A DNA stretch of 64,000 bases. It comes from Vibrio crassostreae (GTDB lineage: Bacteria; Pseudomonadota; Gammaproteobacteria; Enterobacterales; Vibrionaceae). The notes below the pieces were generated by a model that was not told where the DNA came from, made no database searches, and saw only the letters and a program-made list of their open reading frames with translations. This document shows positions 9,816 through 18,326 of the stretch, piece by piece (the stretch's first letter is position 1; each line of letters starts with the position of its first letter). The stretch spans positions 558,001 to 622,000 of the forward strand of contig NZ_AP025476.1 in NCBI RefSeq assembly GCF_024347415.1. Direction: 5' to 3'. The position numbers and the translations under genes were made by a program.

Positions 9816-11150
9816 ATGGGAACTCAATTTAAGATGGATTCCTTACCAGGTTCTCTTATCGTCGTTGGTGGTGCGTACGAACCCTGGTTATCAGTGTTAG
9901 AACAAGTGGGTTGGCAGTGTACCCAGTGTGCAGATTTACGAAAAGCCGATGCCTTGATTGCTGATATTGGCCCATGTATTGGTATTGTCGATCTTAGTCA
10001 TGATGAGTTCAGTCTCAACGGTATTGCTAACCTTGTGAGCAATAACAAGCAGGTAAGATGGCTCGCCTTTATCCGTGAGTCTCAATTAAGCTCTGATACT
10101 ATCTGCCAGTTTATCGTTAACTTCTGTATCGACTTTTTCACGGCGCCAATCCCAGATGCTCAGTTGCTGAGTACCATTGGTCACCAACTGGGTATGCTTA
10201 AGCTTGAGCAGAAAGTATGGCCAAACTACGGCATTAACAACAATATGGGCCTGCTGGGCGACTCTGTGGCTGTGAAGCGCTTGAGAGACCAAGTGAAGCG
10301 TATTGGGCCGACTGATGTCAGTATCTTGATTTATGGCGAGAGTGGGGCTGGTAAAGAGACGATTGCACGCTCGATTCATCAACACTCGTCGCGAGCACAG
10401 AAGCCATTTTTAACGGTTAACTGCCGTGCCTTGTCTGAAATGAGAATAGAGGCCGAGGTCTTTGGTATCTCAGCACAGCCAGCGACAGCGCCTTGTATGT
10501 TGGAAGAAGCCGATGGCGGAACCATCTTGCTTAATGATGTTTTAGCGATGCCACGCAATCAACAACTGAATCTGTTGCGCTTTTTACAAGAAGGCAAGAT
10601 TGAAACCGCTAATGGACCTAAATCCGTTGATGTGCGTATTCTGGCCGCGAACTCCTCTGATATCGAGAAGGCGTTGATCGAGGGCGATTTTAATGAAGAG
10701 CTCTATCACTACATCAATGTTCTGCGTATTCATGTTCCGAGTTTAAAAGAACGTGTGAGTGATATTTCAGTACTGGCTAATCACTTTCTGCGTGAGTACT
10801 CGAAAGAGTTTAATGCTCAAGCGAAGAGCTTTTCAGACGATGCTATCCGTTCGATGAATCGCTACCATTGGCCTGGAAATGTTCGTGAGCTGATGAACCA
10901 GATTAAGCGTGTTGTGTTAATGTCTGATGCGGTGATCATTGAGGATCACCAACTCGATTTACCAAAACAGAATGATGAACGCCGAAGTTTGAAGAGTATT
11001 CGTGAGCGTTCAGAGCGCGATGCACTGCTGATTGTGTTGGAGTCTTACGGCGGTCAGGTTTCGTTGGCAGCTAAAGAACTTGGCGTATCACGAGCAACTA
11101 TGTACCGATTGCTCAATAAACACAGCCTAATCTCTGAAGGGGTTGTTTAG
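9816..11150 (+). CDS. vpsR: biofilm master regulator VpsR (atypical sigma-54-activator family protein)
   Basis: In V. cholerae VpsR binds c-di-GMP and activates Vibrio polysaccharide and biofilm genes. The protein has 444 residues and the gene follows lysS, as in V. cholerae. The receiver-like N-terminal domain keeps Asp59 (GIVDLSHDE). The AAA+ domain has Walker A GESGAGKE at 174-181, but the Walker B region reads GTILLND instead of the usual LFLDE. The GAFTGA loop that contacts sigma-54 is absent (AEVFGISAQPATAP replaces it). This fits published findings that VpsR works with sigma-70 polymerase. A Fis-type helix-turn-helix ends the protein (SLAAKELGVSRATMYRLL). Monocistronic. Confidence 0.95.
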   Translation: MGTQFKMDSLPGSLIVVGGAYEPWLSVLEQVGWQCTQCADLRKADALIADIGPCIGIVDLSHDEFSLNGIANLVSNNKQVRWLAFIRESQLSSDTICQFIVNFCIDFFTAPIPDAQLLSTIGHQLGMLKLEQKVWPNYGINNNMGLLGDSVAVKRLRDQVKRIGPTDVSILIYGESGAGKETIARSIHQHSSRAQKPFLTVNCRALSEMRIEAEVFGISAQPATAPCMLEEADGGTILLNDVLAMPRNQQLNLLRFLQEGKIETANGPKSVDVRILAANSSDIEKALIEGDFNEELYHYINVLRIHVPSLKERVSDISVLANHFLREYSKEFNAQAKSFSDDAIRSMNRYHWPGNVRELMNQIKRVVLMSDAVIIEDHQLDLPKQNDERRSLKSIRERSERDALLIVLESYGGQVSLAAKELGVSRATMYRLLNKHSLISEGVV

Positions 11151-11187
11151 ACTCTTTTCTACATGACTTTATTCAGTCACTGTAAAT

Positions 11188-11217
11188 GAAAGGCCACGTA
11201 TCTACGTGGCTTTTTTG
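11188..11217 (+). terminator. Rho-independent terminator after vpsR
   Basis: AAGGCCACGTA TC TACGTGGCTTTTTT forms a short-loop stem followed by a T run. Confidence 0.8.
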
Positions 11218-11487
11218 TTTCTGAAGGATAGTCAGTTCTTTTCTAGCTCAGCCCGAAGATAGATATGCTGTGATTTTATATAATCATAGTGAATATGTTA
11301 TATTTAAATGAATATGCAACTGATGTTTTAGGTGAATGCATTGTTTTGAAAATGTTAACCAATTATCGGTTGAATAATATACTCACTTGGTTAGACTTTA
11401 CCCGTGAAAGCAGATATTTAACAAATACTTGTCTGCTTTTACTACCTCATTTCTTTTTGGATTTTTTTAGTTAGCTTGGAGGCGCAA
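11218..11487. other. AT-rich gap before the small ORF
   Basis: A 270-bp AT-rich stretch with no convincing gene. A 61-codon frame (11289-11474) has no ribosome-binding site or recognisable motif. The small ORF's GGAGG at 11478-11482 closes the stretch. The promoter for the small ORF and the DUF1127-like gene probably lies here. Confidence 0.4.
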
Positions 11488-11610
11488 ATGAAACATTTCG
11501 ATTTTATACAGCATATTTGCGCGTCGTTTGATCCGTGTACTGACATGGTGACTGATATGTCACAAACATCAGCCATGGCCGATCGAAACACCCAAGATAA
11601 ACCTAACTAA
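11488..11610 (+). CDS. small ORF, 40 residues, strong ribosome-binding site, unknown function
   Basis: Not a recognised family. ATG 11488 is preceded by GGAGG at 11478-11482, with five bases between it and the start, a near-ideal ribosome-binding site. The frame runs to TAA at 11608-11610. The peptide begins MKHFDFIQHICASFDP, has two cysteines, and its C-terminal half is polar (Ser, Thr, Asp, Met). It is predicted soluble, with no signal peptide or membrane segment. It lies 109 bp upstream of a DUF1127-like gene on the same strand, with a long-range inverted repeat between them. It could be a small protein of the same operon or a regulatory leader peptide. No expression evidence is available. 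Confidence 0.5.
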   Translation: MKHFDFIQHICASFDPCTDMVTDMSQTSAMADRNTQDKPN

Positions 11611-11635
11611 TAGATCCGTATCCTTATTTGGCTGC

Positions 11636-11690
11636 GGAAAAATAGCAGCTAAATGAGAAGCCCTCATACTATCTAACACGCTATTTTTCC
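11636..11690 (+). promoter_or_regulatory. long-range inverted repeat in the leader of the DUF1127-like gene
   Basis: GGAAAAATAGC (11636-11646) and GCTATTTTTCC (11680-11690) are perfect 11-bp complements with 33 bases between. A smaller hairpin (ATGAG/CTCAT) sits inside. The structure ends about 20 bases before the next ribosome-binding site (GGAGAG), so it could be an RNA switch or a processing site. No long T run follows, so a simple terminator is less likely. Confidence 0.5.
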
Positions 11691-11719
11691 TCAGTTTATT
11701 CAACAACTGGAGAGTTATT

Positions 11720-11971
11720 ATGCGTCACTCAGTATATTTAAAATTAGCAACAGTCCTTATCCGTGCCGATCTTCGTCGTGAAGAGCGTGAATGGCAACGA
11801 AAAGTTCGTCGTAGTTCATATGATCTACCATGGAACAATACTCACTTATTAAGAGATATTGGTCTTGAGGCTGACGGTCGACCTATTGGTTTTTCTGAAC
11901 CAGAAGTTGTCACTATTGAACGTCGAGTACGTCACCTTCGTCGTGTCCTAAGTGCGCGAATACCGACGTAA
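11720..11971 (+). CDS. DUF1127-like small basic protein
   Basis: An 83-residue arginine-rich cytoplasmic protein. The segment RSSYDLPWNNTHLLRDIGLEADGRPIG resembles the DUF1127 core, where a short helix pair ends in a conserved RDIGL motif; the longer N-terminus is also seen in Vibrio versions. The molecular function of chromosomal Vibrio copies is not established; small DUF1127 proteins in alphaproteobacteria have been linked to RNA turnover and nutrient metabolism. GGAGAG sits eight bases before ATG 11720. The upstream inverted repeat and small ORF suggest post-transcriptional control. Family call moderate. Confidence 0.7.
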   Translation: MRHSVYLKLATVLIRADLRREEREWQRKVRRSSYDLPWNNTHLLRDIGLEADGRPIGFSEPEVVTIERRVRHLRRVLSARIPT

Positions 11972-12068
11972 TCTGCGGGGTTGATAGCACCGTTCAACCC
12001 CTAAGATAAGTCACAGTGATAGTTATGGCGTCGAAAGTGCAAACTTTTGAACTAGAACTGGTCAAATA

Positions 12069-12095
12069 AGAGAAGCTCTTGCTTCTCTTTTTTGC
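12069..12095 (+). terminator. Rho-independent terminator after the DUF1127-like gene
   Basis: AGAGAAGC TCTT GCTTCTCT followed by TTTTT. The stem is perfect. Confidence 0.85.
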
Positions 12096-12136
12096 TTTTT
12101 TAAGCCGTTATCTATGCTTTTTTAAGTTGTTATCTA
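12093..12136. repeat. 22-bp tandem duplication
   Basis: TGCTTTTTTAAG-NN-GTTATCTA occurs at 12093-12114 and again at 12115-12136, differing only at the two central bases (CC versus TT). The first copy overlaps the T run of the terminator, so the duplication also duplicated part of the terminator tail. Confidence 0.85.
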
Positions 12137-12185
12137 GTAAAGGAAAAGAGTTCTACTAAGCTTTATAGAGCAAGGGAGGCTGGCT

Positions 12186-12497
12186 ATGCAGAAGCATCAA
12201 TTAGACATGTGGTTACATGGAGAGCATAAAGACTCTTATCAAACTCCAAAAGTGTACGTTATAGGCTGTTCTGATATCTCAGAATATCTACTGGCGGTGG
12301 AGTACAAACACAAGCTAGAACCGGTAAAGCAAGACGGCGAGCCGCTTCACTTTGGATCCTTGGATCAAGTGAAAGAGGAGTTACTCCGGCTCGGCTTTGA
12401 AAAGGCGTATCTTCGCCTACATAACGCGTATGATGAGTTTGGTAATGAGCCAAGCCAAAGCTACTGTGACATTGAACTGGCGCTTAAACCTCATTAA
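12186..12497 (+). CDS. small conserved-looking protein of unknown function
   Basis: A 103-residue acidic soluble protein with no signal peptide or membrane segment. GGGAGG at 12174-12179 supports ATG 12186. The sequence has an alternating strand/helix look: an N-terminal QLDMWLHGEHKD segment, a central VYVIGCSDISEYLLAVEY strand region and a helix around DQVKEELLRLGFEKAYLRLH. It resembles the short DUF6482-type proteins of Vibrio and Pseudomonas, but I cannot confirm that. It is flanked by a terminator upstream and mutH convergent downstream, so it is probably monocistronic. No function assigned. Confidence 0.65.
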   Translation: MQKHQLDMWLHGEHKDSYQTPKVYVIGCSDISEYLLAVEYKHKLEPVKQDGEPLHFGSLDQVKEELLRLGFEKAYLRLHNAYDEFGNEPSQSYCDIELALKPH

Positions 12498-12586
12498 GAG
12501 AGCGTTTGTTGCTAGAGATTGATTCTAATTGCAGGCTCTTTTGTAACGCATTGATAGCTTTCGCTGCCGAGGCTTGATTAAACGAT

Positions 12587-13252
12587 CTATGCGTAATGTG
12601 TTGTCAGCAGTTTGTGGGTGAATTGAGTTCGTAGATAGAAACCACGTGGTTTAGTTTTGATAGGTTTTCCACTTGCACCGTAAGCTTCGGTTAACACTCG
12701 ACTGTTGGCAGCTTTTGGACGTAAATGCAGTGCTTCACCGTGTCTTGCTGTTATCTGCTCCACATTGCCTAACACGATCAATTCCATTAGTTCTTCCCAA
12801 TCTCTTTTCAAGAGTTCGTCTTCAGCTTGGCTAGGTGTCCATAATAAAGGGGATCCTACATGCCTCTCTGCTAACGGGATCTCTCTTTCTCCCTCGACAG
12901 GGATCCACAACACCTTAGACAGCTTGTTTCGAACGTGGCTGGTTTCCCAAGTTATGCCTTGCACACCCATCAAAGGCGCGACACACACAAAGGTGGTTTC
13001 GAGTGGCTTGCCAGAATAGCCAATCGGAATACTTTTTAGCTCGATCCCTAGCTTGGCAAAATCTTGTTCTGGCTTGCTGCCTGCAGGTGCACCCAAGTGC
13101 CATTCCAATAGCTGCCCAACCCAGCCTTTATCACGCTTAAGGTCGTTTGGCATCAGCATCTCGGCTTCGTCGGCGAGCTCTTTAAAGGTCATTCCGGCGA
13201 TGGCATACGCGCGCTCTAACAGCTCTTGTTGTGTTTGTGGTTCTGGTTTCAT
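12587..13252 (-). CDS. mutH: DNA mismatch repair endonuclease MutH
   Basis: MutH nicks the unmethylated strand at hemimethylated GATC after MutS-MutL activation; its presence implies Dam-directed repair. The frame is open to a GTG at 13300, but homology starts at the ATG complementary to 13250-13252, giving 221 residues (E. coli 229). The catalytic pattern D-x(n)-E-x-K is visible: [14 protein letters not shown] (Asp, then Glu-Leu-Lys). The C-terminal [20 protein letters not shown] is the conserved MutH segment. It is divergent from rppH across a long DnaA-box-rich gap, the same gene pair as in E. coli. Confidence 0.95.
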   Translation of the reverse strand: MKPEPQTQQELLERAYAIAGMTFKELADEAEMLMPNDLKRDKGWVGQLLEWHLGAPAGSKPEQDFAKLGIELKSIPIGYSGKPLETTFVCVAPLMGVQGITWETSHVRNKLSKVLWIPVEGEREIPLAERHVGSPLLWTPSQAEDELLKRDWEELMELIVLGNVEQITARHGEALHLRPKAANSRVLTEAYGASGKPIKTKPRGFYLRTQFTHKLLTTHYA

Positions 13253-13867
13253 AATAAAAGGTATGATCAAAAAAACGATTTTATCAGAAGTTATCACCAA
13301 ATGACGACTGGTTAAGAAATGATCTCCTTGCGAGAAAAGGGATCAAACTCAGGGTTATCCACAGGACATAAAGGTAATTAATTGAAATATTAATTTAGTG
13401 GATAAATAAACAGGGGTTTATGGTGGATAAAATGCTTGCCAAATGGGGTTCAAAATGAATCTTTCACTTGGTAGTGTGGATAAACATCGGAGTGGTTGAT
13501 CTTTAACCATGTCGGATTTCTGAAAGATCTTTTACATTTCTAATGTTTTTTAAAACTAAGATATTATTTTAATTGATTGATTTATATAAAGATAAATTAA
13601 TTTTTATTGATTTTTCGTTTTTATGTTGATGAATCTATGGATTAAAAAAAACGATTACGGGTAATTCTTCACATAGTTATTCACAGAAAAGGTGAATAAA
13701 TGTGGTCTATGTCTCACTATTGTGTGGGTAACTAGGATTTGAGCAAAACTTATCCATATTCCTAGTTATTATTCATAAATATAGCGCTTATCACGTCACT
13801 AAGTTTGCTCCGATTGGGGATATGTGGAAAAATCAGAGTAATTAAAAATTTAGATAGAGGTTGGCCA
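13253..13867. promoter_or_regulatory. DnaA-box cluster between mutH and rppH; candidate DARS2-like element
   Basis: Perfect DnaA boxes (TTATNCACA) lie at 13355-13363 (+), 13475-13483 (-) and 13677-13685 (+). One-mismatch copies lie at 13397-13405 (-), 13422-13430 (-), 13665-13673 (+), 13691-13699 (-), 13723-13731 (-), 13750-13758 (+) and 13769-13777 (+). A perfect IHF consensus on the minus strand (AATCAATCAATTA) is at 13570-13582 in a very AT-rich centre. No gene fits in this stretch. In E. coli the DnaA-reactivating site DARS2, which needs IHF and Fis, lies beside mutH. Ten box-like sites here suggest a titration or reactivation element. That function is inferred. Confidence 0.7.
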
Positions 13868-14386
13868 GTGATAGATGGCGATGGTTACCGATTAAATGTT
13901 GGTATTGTAATCTGTAACAACCATGGTCAGGTCTTCTGGGCTAAACGATACGGGCAACATTCATGGCAATTTCCTCAAGGGGGAATAGATGAAGGTGAGA
14001 CTCCGGAACAGGCAATGTACCGCGAGTTGTATGAAGAGGTTGGCCTTACTAAAAAGGATGTAAAGATCGTCGCGACAAGTCGTCATTGGTTACGCTACAA
14101 GCTACCCAAACGACTGGTTCGGTGGGATTCTAAACCTGTCTGTATTGGACAAAAACAGAAGTGGTTTCTTTTGCGCTTAGATTGCGATGAATCGCATATC
14201 AATATGCAGCGTGGAAGTACACCTGAGTTTGATGGTTGGCGTTGGGTGAGTTACTGGTACCCAGTTCGACAAGTTGTTTCTTTCAAGCGAGATGTTTACC
14301 GTCGAGCGATGAAAGAGTTCGCATCTTTAGCAATGCCGTTTAAAGAGCGAAAAATAAAAGGAAAGCGCAAATTGCGTAGAGGTTAA
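13868..14386 (+). CDS. rppH: RNA pyrophosphohydrolase RppH
   Basis: Nudix hydrolase that removes pyrophosphate from mRNA 5' ends and so triggers RNase E decay. Start chosen at GTG 13868, with GAGG at 13857-13860, because family homology begins at [17 protein letters not shown]; an in-frame upstream TTG at 13805 would add 21 unrelated residues. This gives 172 residues (E. coli 176). The Nudix box reads [20 protein letters not shown] followed by VGL, with all glutamates present. The C-terminus is very basic ([12 protein letters not shown]). The stop is two bases before the ptsP start, an operon arrangement also seen in E. coli. Confidence 0.95.
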   Translation: MIDGDGYRLNVGIVICNNHGQVFWAKRYGQHSWQFPQGGIDEGETPEQAMYRELYEEVGLTKKDVKIVATSRHWLRYKLPKRLVRWDSKPVCIGQKQKWFLLRLDCDESHINMQRGSTPEFDGWRWVSYWYPVRQVVSFKRDVYRRAMKEFASLAMPFKERKIKGKRKLRRG

Positions 14387-14388
14387 GC

Positions 14389-16638
14389 ATGCTCAGTCAA
14401 CTAAGGGAAATAGTTGAACACGTATCAAGAGTTGAAGATGTGTCGACGGCTCTTGATATTTTGGTGAAAGAGACATGCAGTGCGATGCAGACGGAATGTT
14501 GCACCGTGTATTTGGCAAATAATGATATGCAGCGCCTTGAGTTGATGGCAACTCAAGGCCTGATCTTCAAAGGCAATAGCATTCACATTGGTTTTGACGA
14601 AGGTCTGGTTGGCCTTGTTAAAAGAAGTGCTGAACCTATCAACCTTGCACAAGCATCTGCTCACCCTGCTTATAAGTTTTTTCCAGAGCTTGGAGAAAAC
14701 GTCTATCACTCTTTTCTCGGTACTCCGATTATCCACCGCAAGCAAGTACTCGGTGTATTGGTCATTCAACAGAAGACTCCGCGTTTATTCAGTGAGATGG
14801 AAGAATCTTTCCTTGTCACGCTCTCAGCACAACTTGCCGTTATTGTGGCGCACGCCCAAACTCAAGGTCATTGGCTGTTAGAGCAACAGAAGCTACCTGC
14901 GACTAAAGGTATTGCAGCTTCATCGGGCGTGGCGATTGGTGATTTATGGTGGGACAACACCCAGCCTGAACTTACCGATGTTTATCCTGCTTCGACGCTC
15001 AATGTAGAGAGAGAGCATGAGTTGTTGGCGGTAGCGGTTGAAAATGCCCTCAATGACTTTAAGCGCATGCGAAAGCGCTTAGATAGCGAAATCAATAAAG
15101 ACGCATTAGCGATCTTTGACCTGTTTACTCACTTACTCAACGATCCTATGTTACGTAAGGATCTAAAGAGTCAAATTCAGAAAGGCGATAAAGCCGATTG
15201 GGCATTAAGACAAGTGGTTGAGAGCTATTCGAACCGCTTTGCTCGTATGTCTGATGTGTATCTTCGTGAGAGAGCACAAGACATCCGAGAGCTCGGACAA
15301 AGGTTGCTCTATTTCCTCCATAACTCTGAACATGAACTCCGCACATTAGATAAGCCGATTATTCTAGTGGTTCGTGAGTTAACCGCTTCGGTATTAGCGT
15401 CTATTCCAAAAGAAAAGCTATTAGCTGTTATTTCCTTGGAAGGGGCGGCGAACTCGCATGCAGCGATTTTGTCTCGAGCGCTTGGCATACCTTCAGTCAT
15501 GGGGGTAAATCTCAATCTAGCTCAAGCTAATGGCAAGCGAGCGATTGTGGATGGGTATAGCGGTGAGATCTTTATTGAGCCGACTAAAAACCTGCTTAAA
15601 GAGTATCGAGGGCTGATTCTAGAAGAGAGTGAGCTCTCCTCTATGGTCAATCGCGAGCTGTACCTACCGGCAAAAACGCAAGACGACAAGCAAGTAGAGA
15701 TTCTACTGAATGCGGGTTTGAGTGCAGACACTAACATCGCCATCAACCAAGGTGTTGATGGAGTAGGGCTGTATCGAACTGAAATCTCTTTCTTGTTACA
15801 GCAAAGATTCCCGTCAGAGGATGAACAATTCAAGCAGTATCGTTCTGTGCTGGCAAGTTACCCTGAGAAACAAGTGGTGATGCGTACACTCGATATCGGT
15901 GGTGATAAGGCCTTACCTTATTTTCCTATCGAAGAGGACAATCCATTCCTTGGTTGGCGTGGTATTCGTTTTACGCTCGATCATCCAGATATCTTCATTA
16001 TTCAACTGCGTGCCATGCTACGTGCGAGTTGTGAAAGCCATAACTTGAGCATTTTGCTGCCGATGATCTCTGGTGCTCAGGAATTGGATGACGCGCTACA
16101 ACTGATTGAACAAGCGTATGACGAAGTACATGAGCTTGATAACCGAGTGCGTATGCCTCGCGTTGGTATCATGATTGAAGTGCCATCCATGCTGTACATA
16201 CTGCCGCTGATTGCGGATAAGGTCGACTTCGTTTCAGTCGGTACCAACGACTTAACCCAATATTTATTAGCGGTTGATCGGAACAATTCACGAGTATCCG
16301 ATGTCTATGAATCAATGCACCCTGCGGTGATCATGGCATTAAAACAAATTCATGATACTTGTAAGCAATATCAATTACCTGTGTGTATTTGTGGCGAGTT
16401 AGCCGGTGACCCGATGGGCGCGCTGCTATTGATTGGATTGGGGTATGAGACGCTAAGTATGAATACCTCGAATGTCGCAAGGACCAAATATTTGATTCGT
16501 CAATCGAACTTGGCTGAATTACAGGATTTGGCAAATAAGGCACTTTCAAAACCGTATGGTAGTGACATCTATAGTATGATGCTGAACTATTTCGAAGAGC
16601 GTGAATTTACAGGCTTCATTCGAGCAGGTAAAAAATAG
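14389..16638 (+). CDS. ptsP: phosphoenolpyruvate-protein phosphotransferase PtsP (EI-Ntr)
   Basis: First enzyme of the nitrogen PTS; it passes phosphate from PEP to NPr. Domains in order: an N-terminal GAF domain (about residues 1-160), the PEP-utiliser N-terminal helical domain, the phosphohistidine domain with His357 in GAANSHAAILSRALGIPS, and the PEP-binding TIM barrel (GVGLYRTEISFL, VGTNDLTQYLLAVDRNN, CGELAGDP). The 749 residues match E. coli PtsP (748). The GAF domain separates it from PtsI. The ribosome-binding site GAGG overlaps the end of rppH, so translation is probably coupled. Confidence 0.96.
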   Translation: MLSQLREIVEHVSRVEDVSTALDILVKETCSAMQTECCTVYLANNDMQRLELMATQGLIFKGNSIHIGFDEGLVGLVKRSAEPINLAQASAHPAYKFFPELGENVYHSFLGTPIIHRKQVLGVLVIQQKTPRLFSEMEESFLVTLSAQLAVIVAHAQTQGHWLLEQQKLPATKGIAASSGVAIGDLWWDNTQPELTDVYPASTLNVEREHELLAVAVENALNDFKRMRKRLDSEINKDALAIFDLFTHLLNDPMLRKDLKSQIQKGDKADWALRQVVESYSNRFARMSDVYLRERAQDIRELGQRLLYFLHNSEHELRTLDKPIILVVRELTASVLASIPKEKLLAVISLEGAANSHAAILSRALGIPSVMGVNLNLAQANGKRAIVDGYSGEIFIEPTKNLLKEYRGLILEESELSSMVNRELYLPAKTQDDKQVEILLNAGLSADTNIAINQGVDGVGLYRTEISFLLQQRFPSEDEQFKQYRSVLASYPEKQVVMRTLDIGGDKALPYFPIEEDNPFLGWRGIRFTLDHPDIFIIQLRAMLRASCESHNLSILLPMISGAQELDDALQLIEQAYDEVHELDNRVRMPRVGIMIEVPSMLYILPLIADKVDFVSVGTNDLTQYLLAVDRNNSRVSDVYESMHPAVIMALKQIHDTCKQYQLPVCICGELAGDPMGALLLIGLGYETLSMNTSNVARTKYLIRQSNLAELQDLANKALSKPYGSDIYSMMLNYFEEREFTGFIRAGKK

Positions 16639-16646
16639 GATTTAAC

Positions 16647-17438
16647 GTGTCATATGAACTAATAGGCTTGTTAGCAGGCCTTGGTGCTATTGTTGGTGTT
16701 TTAGCAGGCTTGCTAGGCATTGGTGGTGGTTTGCTGGTGGTTCCTGCCTTACTGTTTTTGCTTCCTAAAGCGGGTATCCCCCAAGAGTTTGCGATGCAAA
16801 TGGCATTGGCTACTTCGCTATCAACCATCATTGTTACGTCGGGATCGTCTGCGATTAACCATTTAAAATTGGGTAACGTAGAGATATTTGTCGTTAAGTG
16901 GTTGATGCCGGGTGTCGTTATAGGTGGCTTCCTCGGTTCTTTCGTGGCCGATGTCATTCCAGCTCAATACTTACCAAAAGTCTTTGGTGTGATTGTTTTG
17001 GTATTGGCGTTGCAAATGCTGTTGTCGATTCGTTCTAAGAGCCAAAAGTCGATGCCGGGTTCAGCTAAAACCGTATTGTGTGGTGGCGGTATTGGTTTGG
17101 TATCAAGCTTGGCGGGCATTGGCGGTGGGTCTTTATCGGTGCCCTTCCTTAACCATCATGGTGTGGAAATGCGCAAAGCTGTGGGCTCATCTTCGGTATG
17201 CGGTTGTGTTATCGCGATTTCGGGAATGCTCGGTTTCATTTGGCATGGATCTTCTGTTGATGATCTTCCTGCGTATAGCTTAGGTTACGTTTATCTGCCG
17301 GCTTTGATCGCGATATCTTGTACCTCAGTTTTGACCACTCGAGTGGGGGCGAAACTGGCCACTCAATTGCCAACCTCTGTGCTGAAGAAATTCTTTGCGG
17401 TATTTTTAATGTTTATAGCAGCCACAATGCTGCTGTAG
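16647..17438 (+). CDS. TSUP-family membrane permease (TauE/SafE)
   Basis: A 263-residue inner-membrane protein of the TauE/SafE family; members export or import sulfite, sulfonates or other small organic anions, and this one's substrate is unknown. It has two homologous halves, each starting with a glycine-rich segment (GVLAGLLGIGGGLLVVPALL and VSSLAGIGGGSLSVPFLN), and about eight hydrophobic segments. The GTG start at 16647 is eight bases after the ptsP stop, with AGGA in the overlap, so it appears to be the last gene of an rppH-ptsP-TSUP unit. The same protein follows ptsP in other vibrios. Confidence 0.9.
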   Translation: MSYELIGLLAGLGAIVGVLAGLLGIGGGLLVVPALLFLLPKAGIPQEFAMQMALATSLSTIIVTSGSSAINHLKLGNVEIFVVKWLMPGVVIGGFLGSFVADVIPAQYLPKVFGVIVLVLALQMLLSIRSKSQKSMPGSAKTVLCGGGIGLVSSLAGIGGGSLSVPFLNHHGVEMRKAVGSSSVCGCVIAISGMLGFIWHGSSVDDLPAYSLGYVYLPALIAISCTSVLTTRVGAKLATQLPTSVLKKFFAVFLMFIAATMLL

Positions 17439-17495
17439 TGTCTTTTCTGTTAGCCATTGAGCTAACCGTTAATCAATTTAGATAGAGAGCCAAGT

Positions 17496-18317
17496 ATGTC
17501 TCAGGGTTTTATCGAATTCCCAAATATCGATCCTGTTCTTATTGAACTAGGACCAATCTCAGTTCGTTGGTACGGCTTAATGTACCTTGTCGGTTTTATG
17601 TTTGCTCTTTGGTTAGCAAATCGTCGAGCTGATCAACCGGGTAGCGGTTGGACTCGAGAGCAAGTATCAGACTTACTGTTTGCTGGCTTTCTAGGTGTGG
17701 TGCTGGGTGGTCGTATTGGCTACGTACTTTTCTACAACTTTGACCTTTTCCTAGCAGATCCTCTTTATCTATTTAAGGTATGGACTGGTGGTATGTCTTT
17801 TCACGGTGGTTTGCTTGGTGTTATTACTGCCATGTTTTGGTATGCCAAAAAGAACGGTCGAACCTTCTTTGGTGTGGCAGACATGATTGCACCATTAGTG
17901 CCATTTGGTTTAGGCATGGGACGCTTAGGTAACTTCATGAACAGCGAGCTTTGGGGCCGTGTGACTGATGTGCCATGGGCTATTGTCTTCCCTAACGGTG
18001 GCCCACTTCCTCGTCACCCATCTCAACTTTACGAGATGGCGCTTGAAGGTATTGTGCTGTTCTTCATCTTGAACTGGTTTATCAAAAAGCCGCGTCCTCT
18101 TGGTTCTGTATCAGGGTTATTCCTAGCAGGATATGGTACATTCCGCTTCTTAGTAGAATACGTACGTGAACCTGATGCCCACCTAGGTTTGTTCGGTGGA
18201 TTTATCTCTATGGGACAAATTTTGTCACTGCCAATGGTTATCATCGGTGTGCTGATGATGGTGTGGGCATACAAGCGTGGTCACTACAAAGACGAATTAC
18301 CACAACAAACGAAGTAA
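17496..18317 (+). CDS. lgt: phosphatidylglycerol--prolipoprotein diacylglyceryl transferase
   Basis: Inner-membrane enzyme that attaches diacylglycerol to the lipobox cysteine of prolipoproteins, the first step of lipoprotein maturation (lspA, later in this window, does the second). The 273-residue polytopic protein carries the Lgt signature [16 protein letters not shown], with the key arginine and asparagine, and the conserved [11 protein letters not shown] and RHPSQLYE motifs. Start ATG 17496 with GAGAG upstream. The gap to thyA is nine bases, the lgt-thyA order also found in E. coli. Confidence 0.96.
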   Translation: MSQGFIEFPNIDPVLIELGPISVRWYGLMYLVGFMFALWLANRRADQPGSGWTREQVSDLLFAGFLGVVLGGRIGYVLFYNFDLFLADPLYLFKVWTGGMSFHGGLLGVITAMFWYAKKNGRTFFGVADMIAPLVPFGLGMGRLGNFMNSELWGRVTDVPWAIVFPNGGPLPRHPSQLYEMALEGIVLFFILNWFIKKPRPLGSVSGLFLAGYGTFRFLVEYVREPDAHLGLFGGFISMGQILSLPMVIIGVLMMVWAYKRGHYKDELPQQTK

Positions 18318-18326
18318 GGAATTGGT

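Noticed and set aside
11289..11474. 61-codon plus-strand ORF after vpsR
   Set aside because: No ribosome-binding site, AT-driven composition, no recognisable motif; its end runs almost into the better supported small ORF at 11488.
13677..13731. Chromosomal replication origin
   Set aside because: DnaA boxes are dense but dnaA, gidA/mnmG and typical 13-mer arrays are absent, and gene order places this far from the Vibrio origin region.
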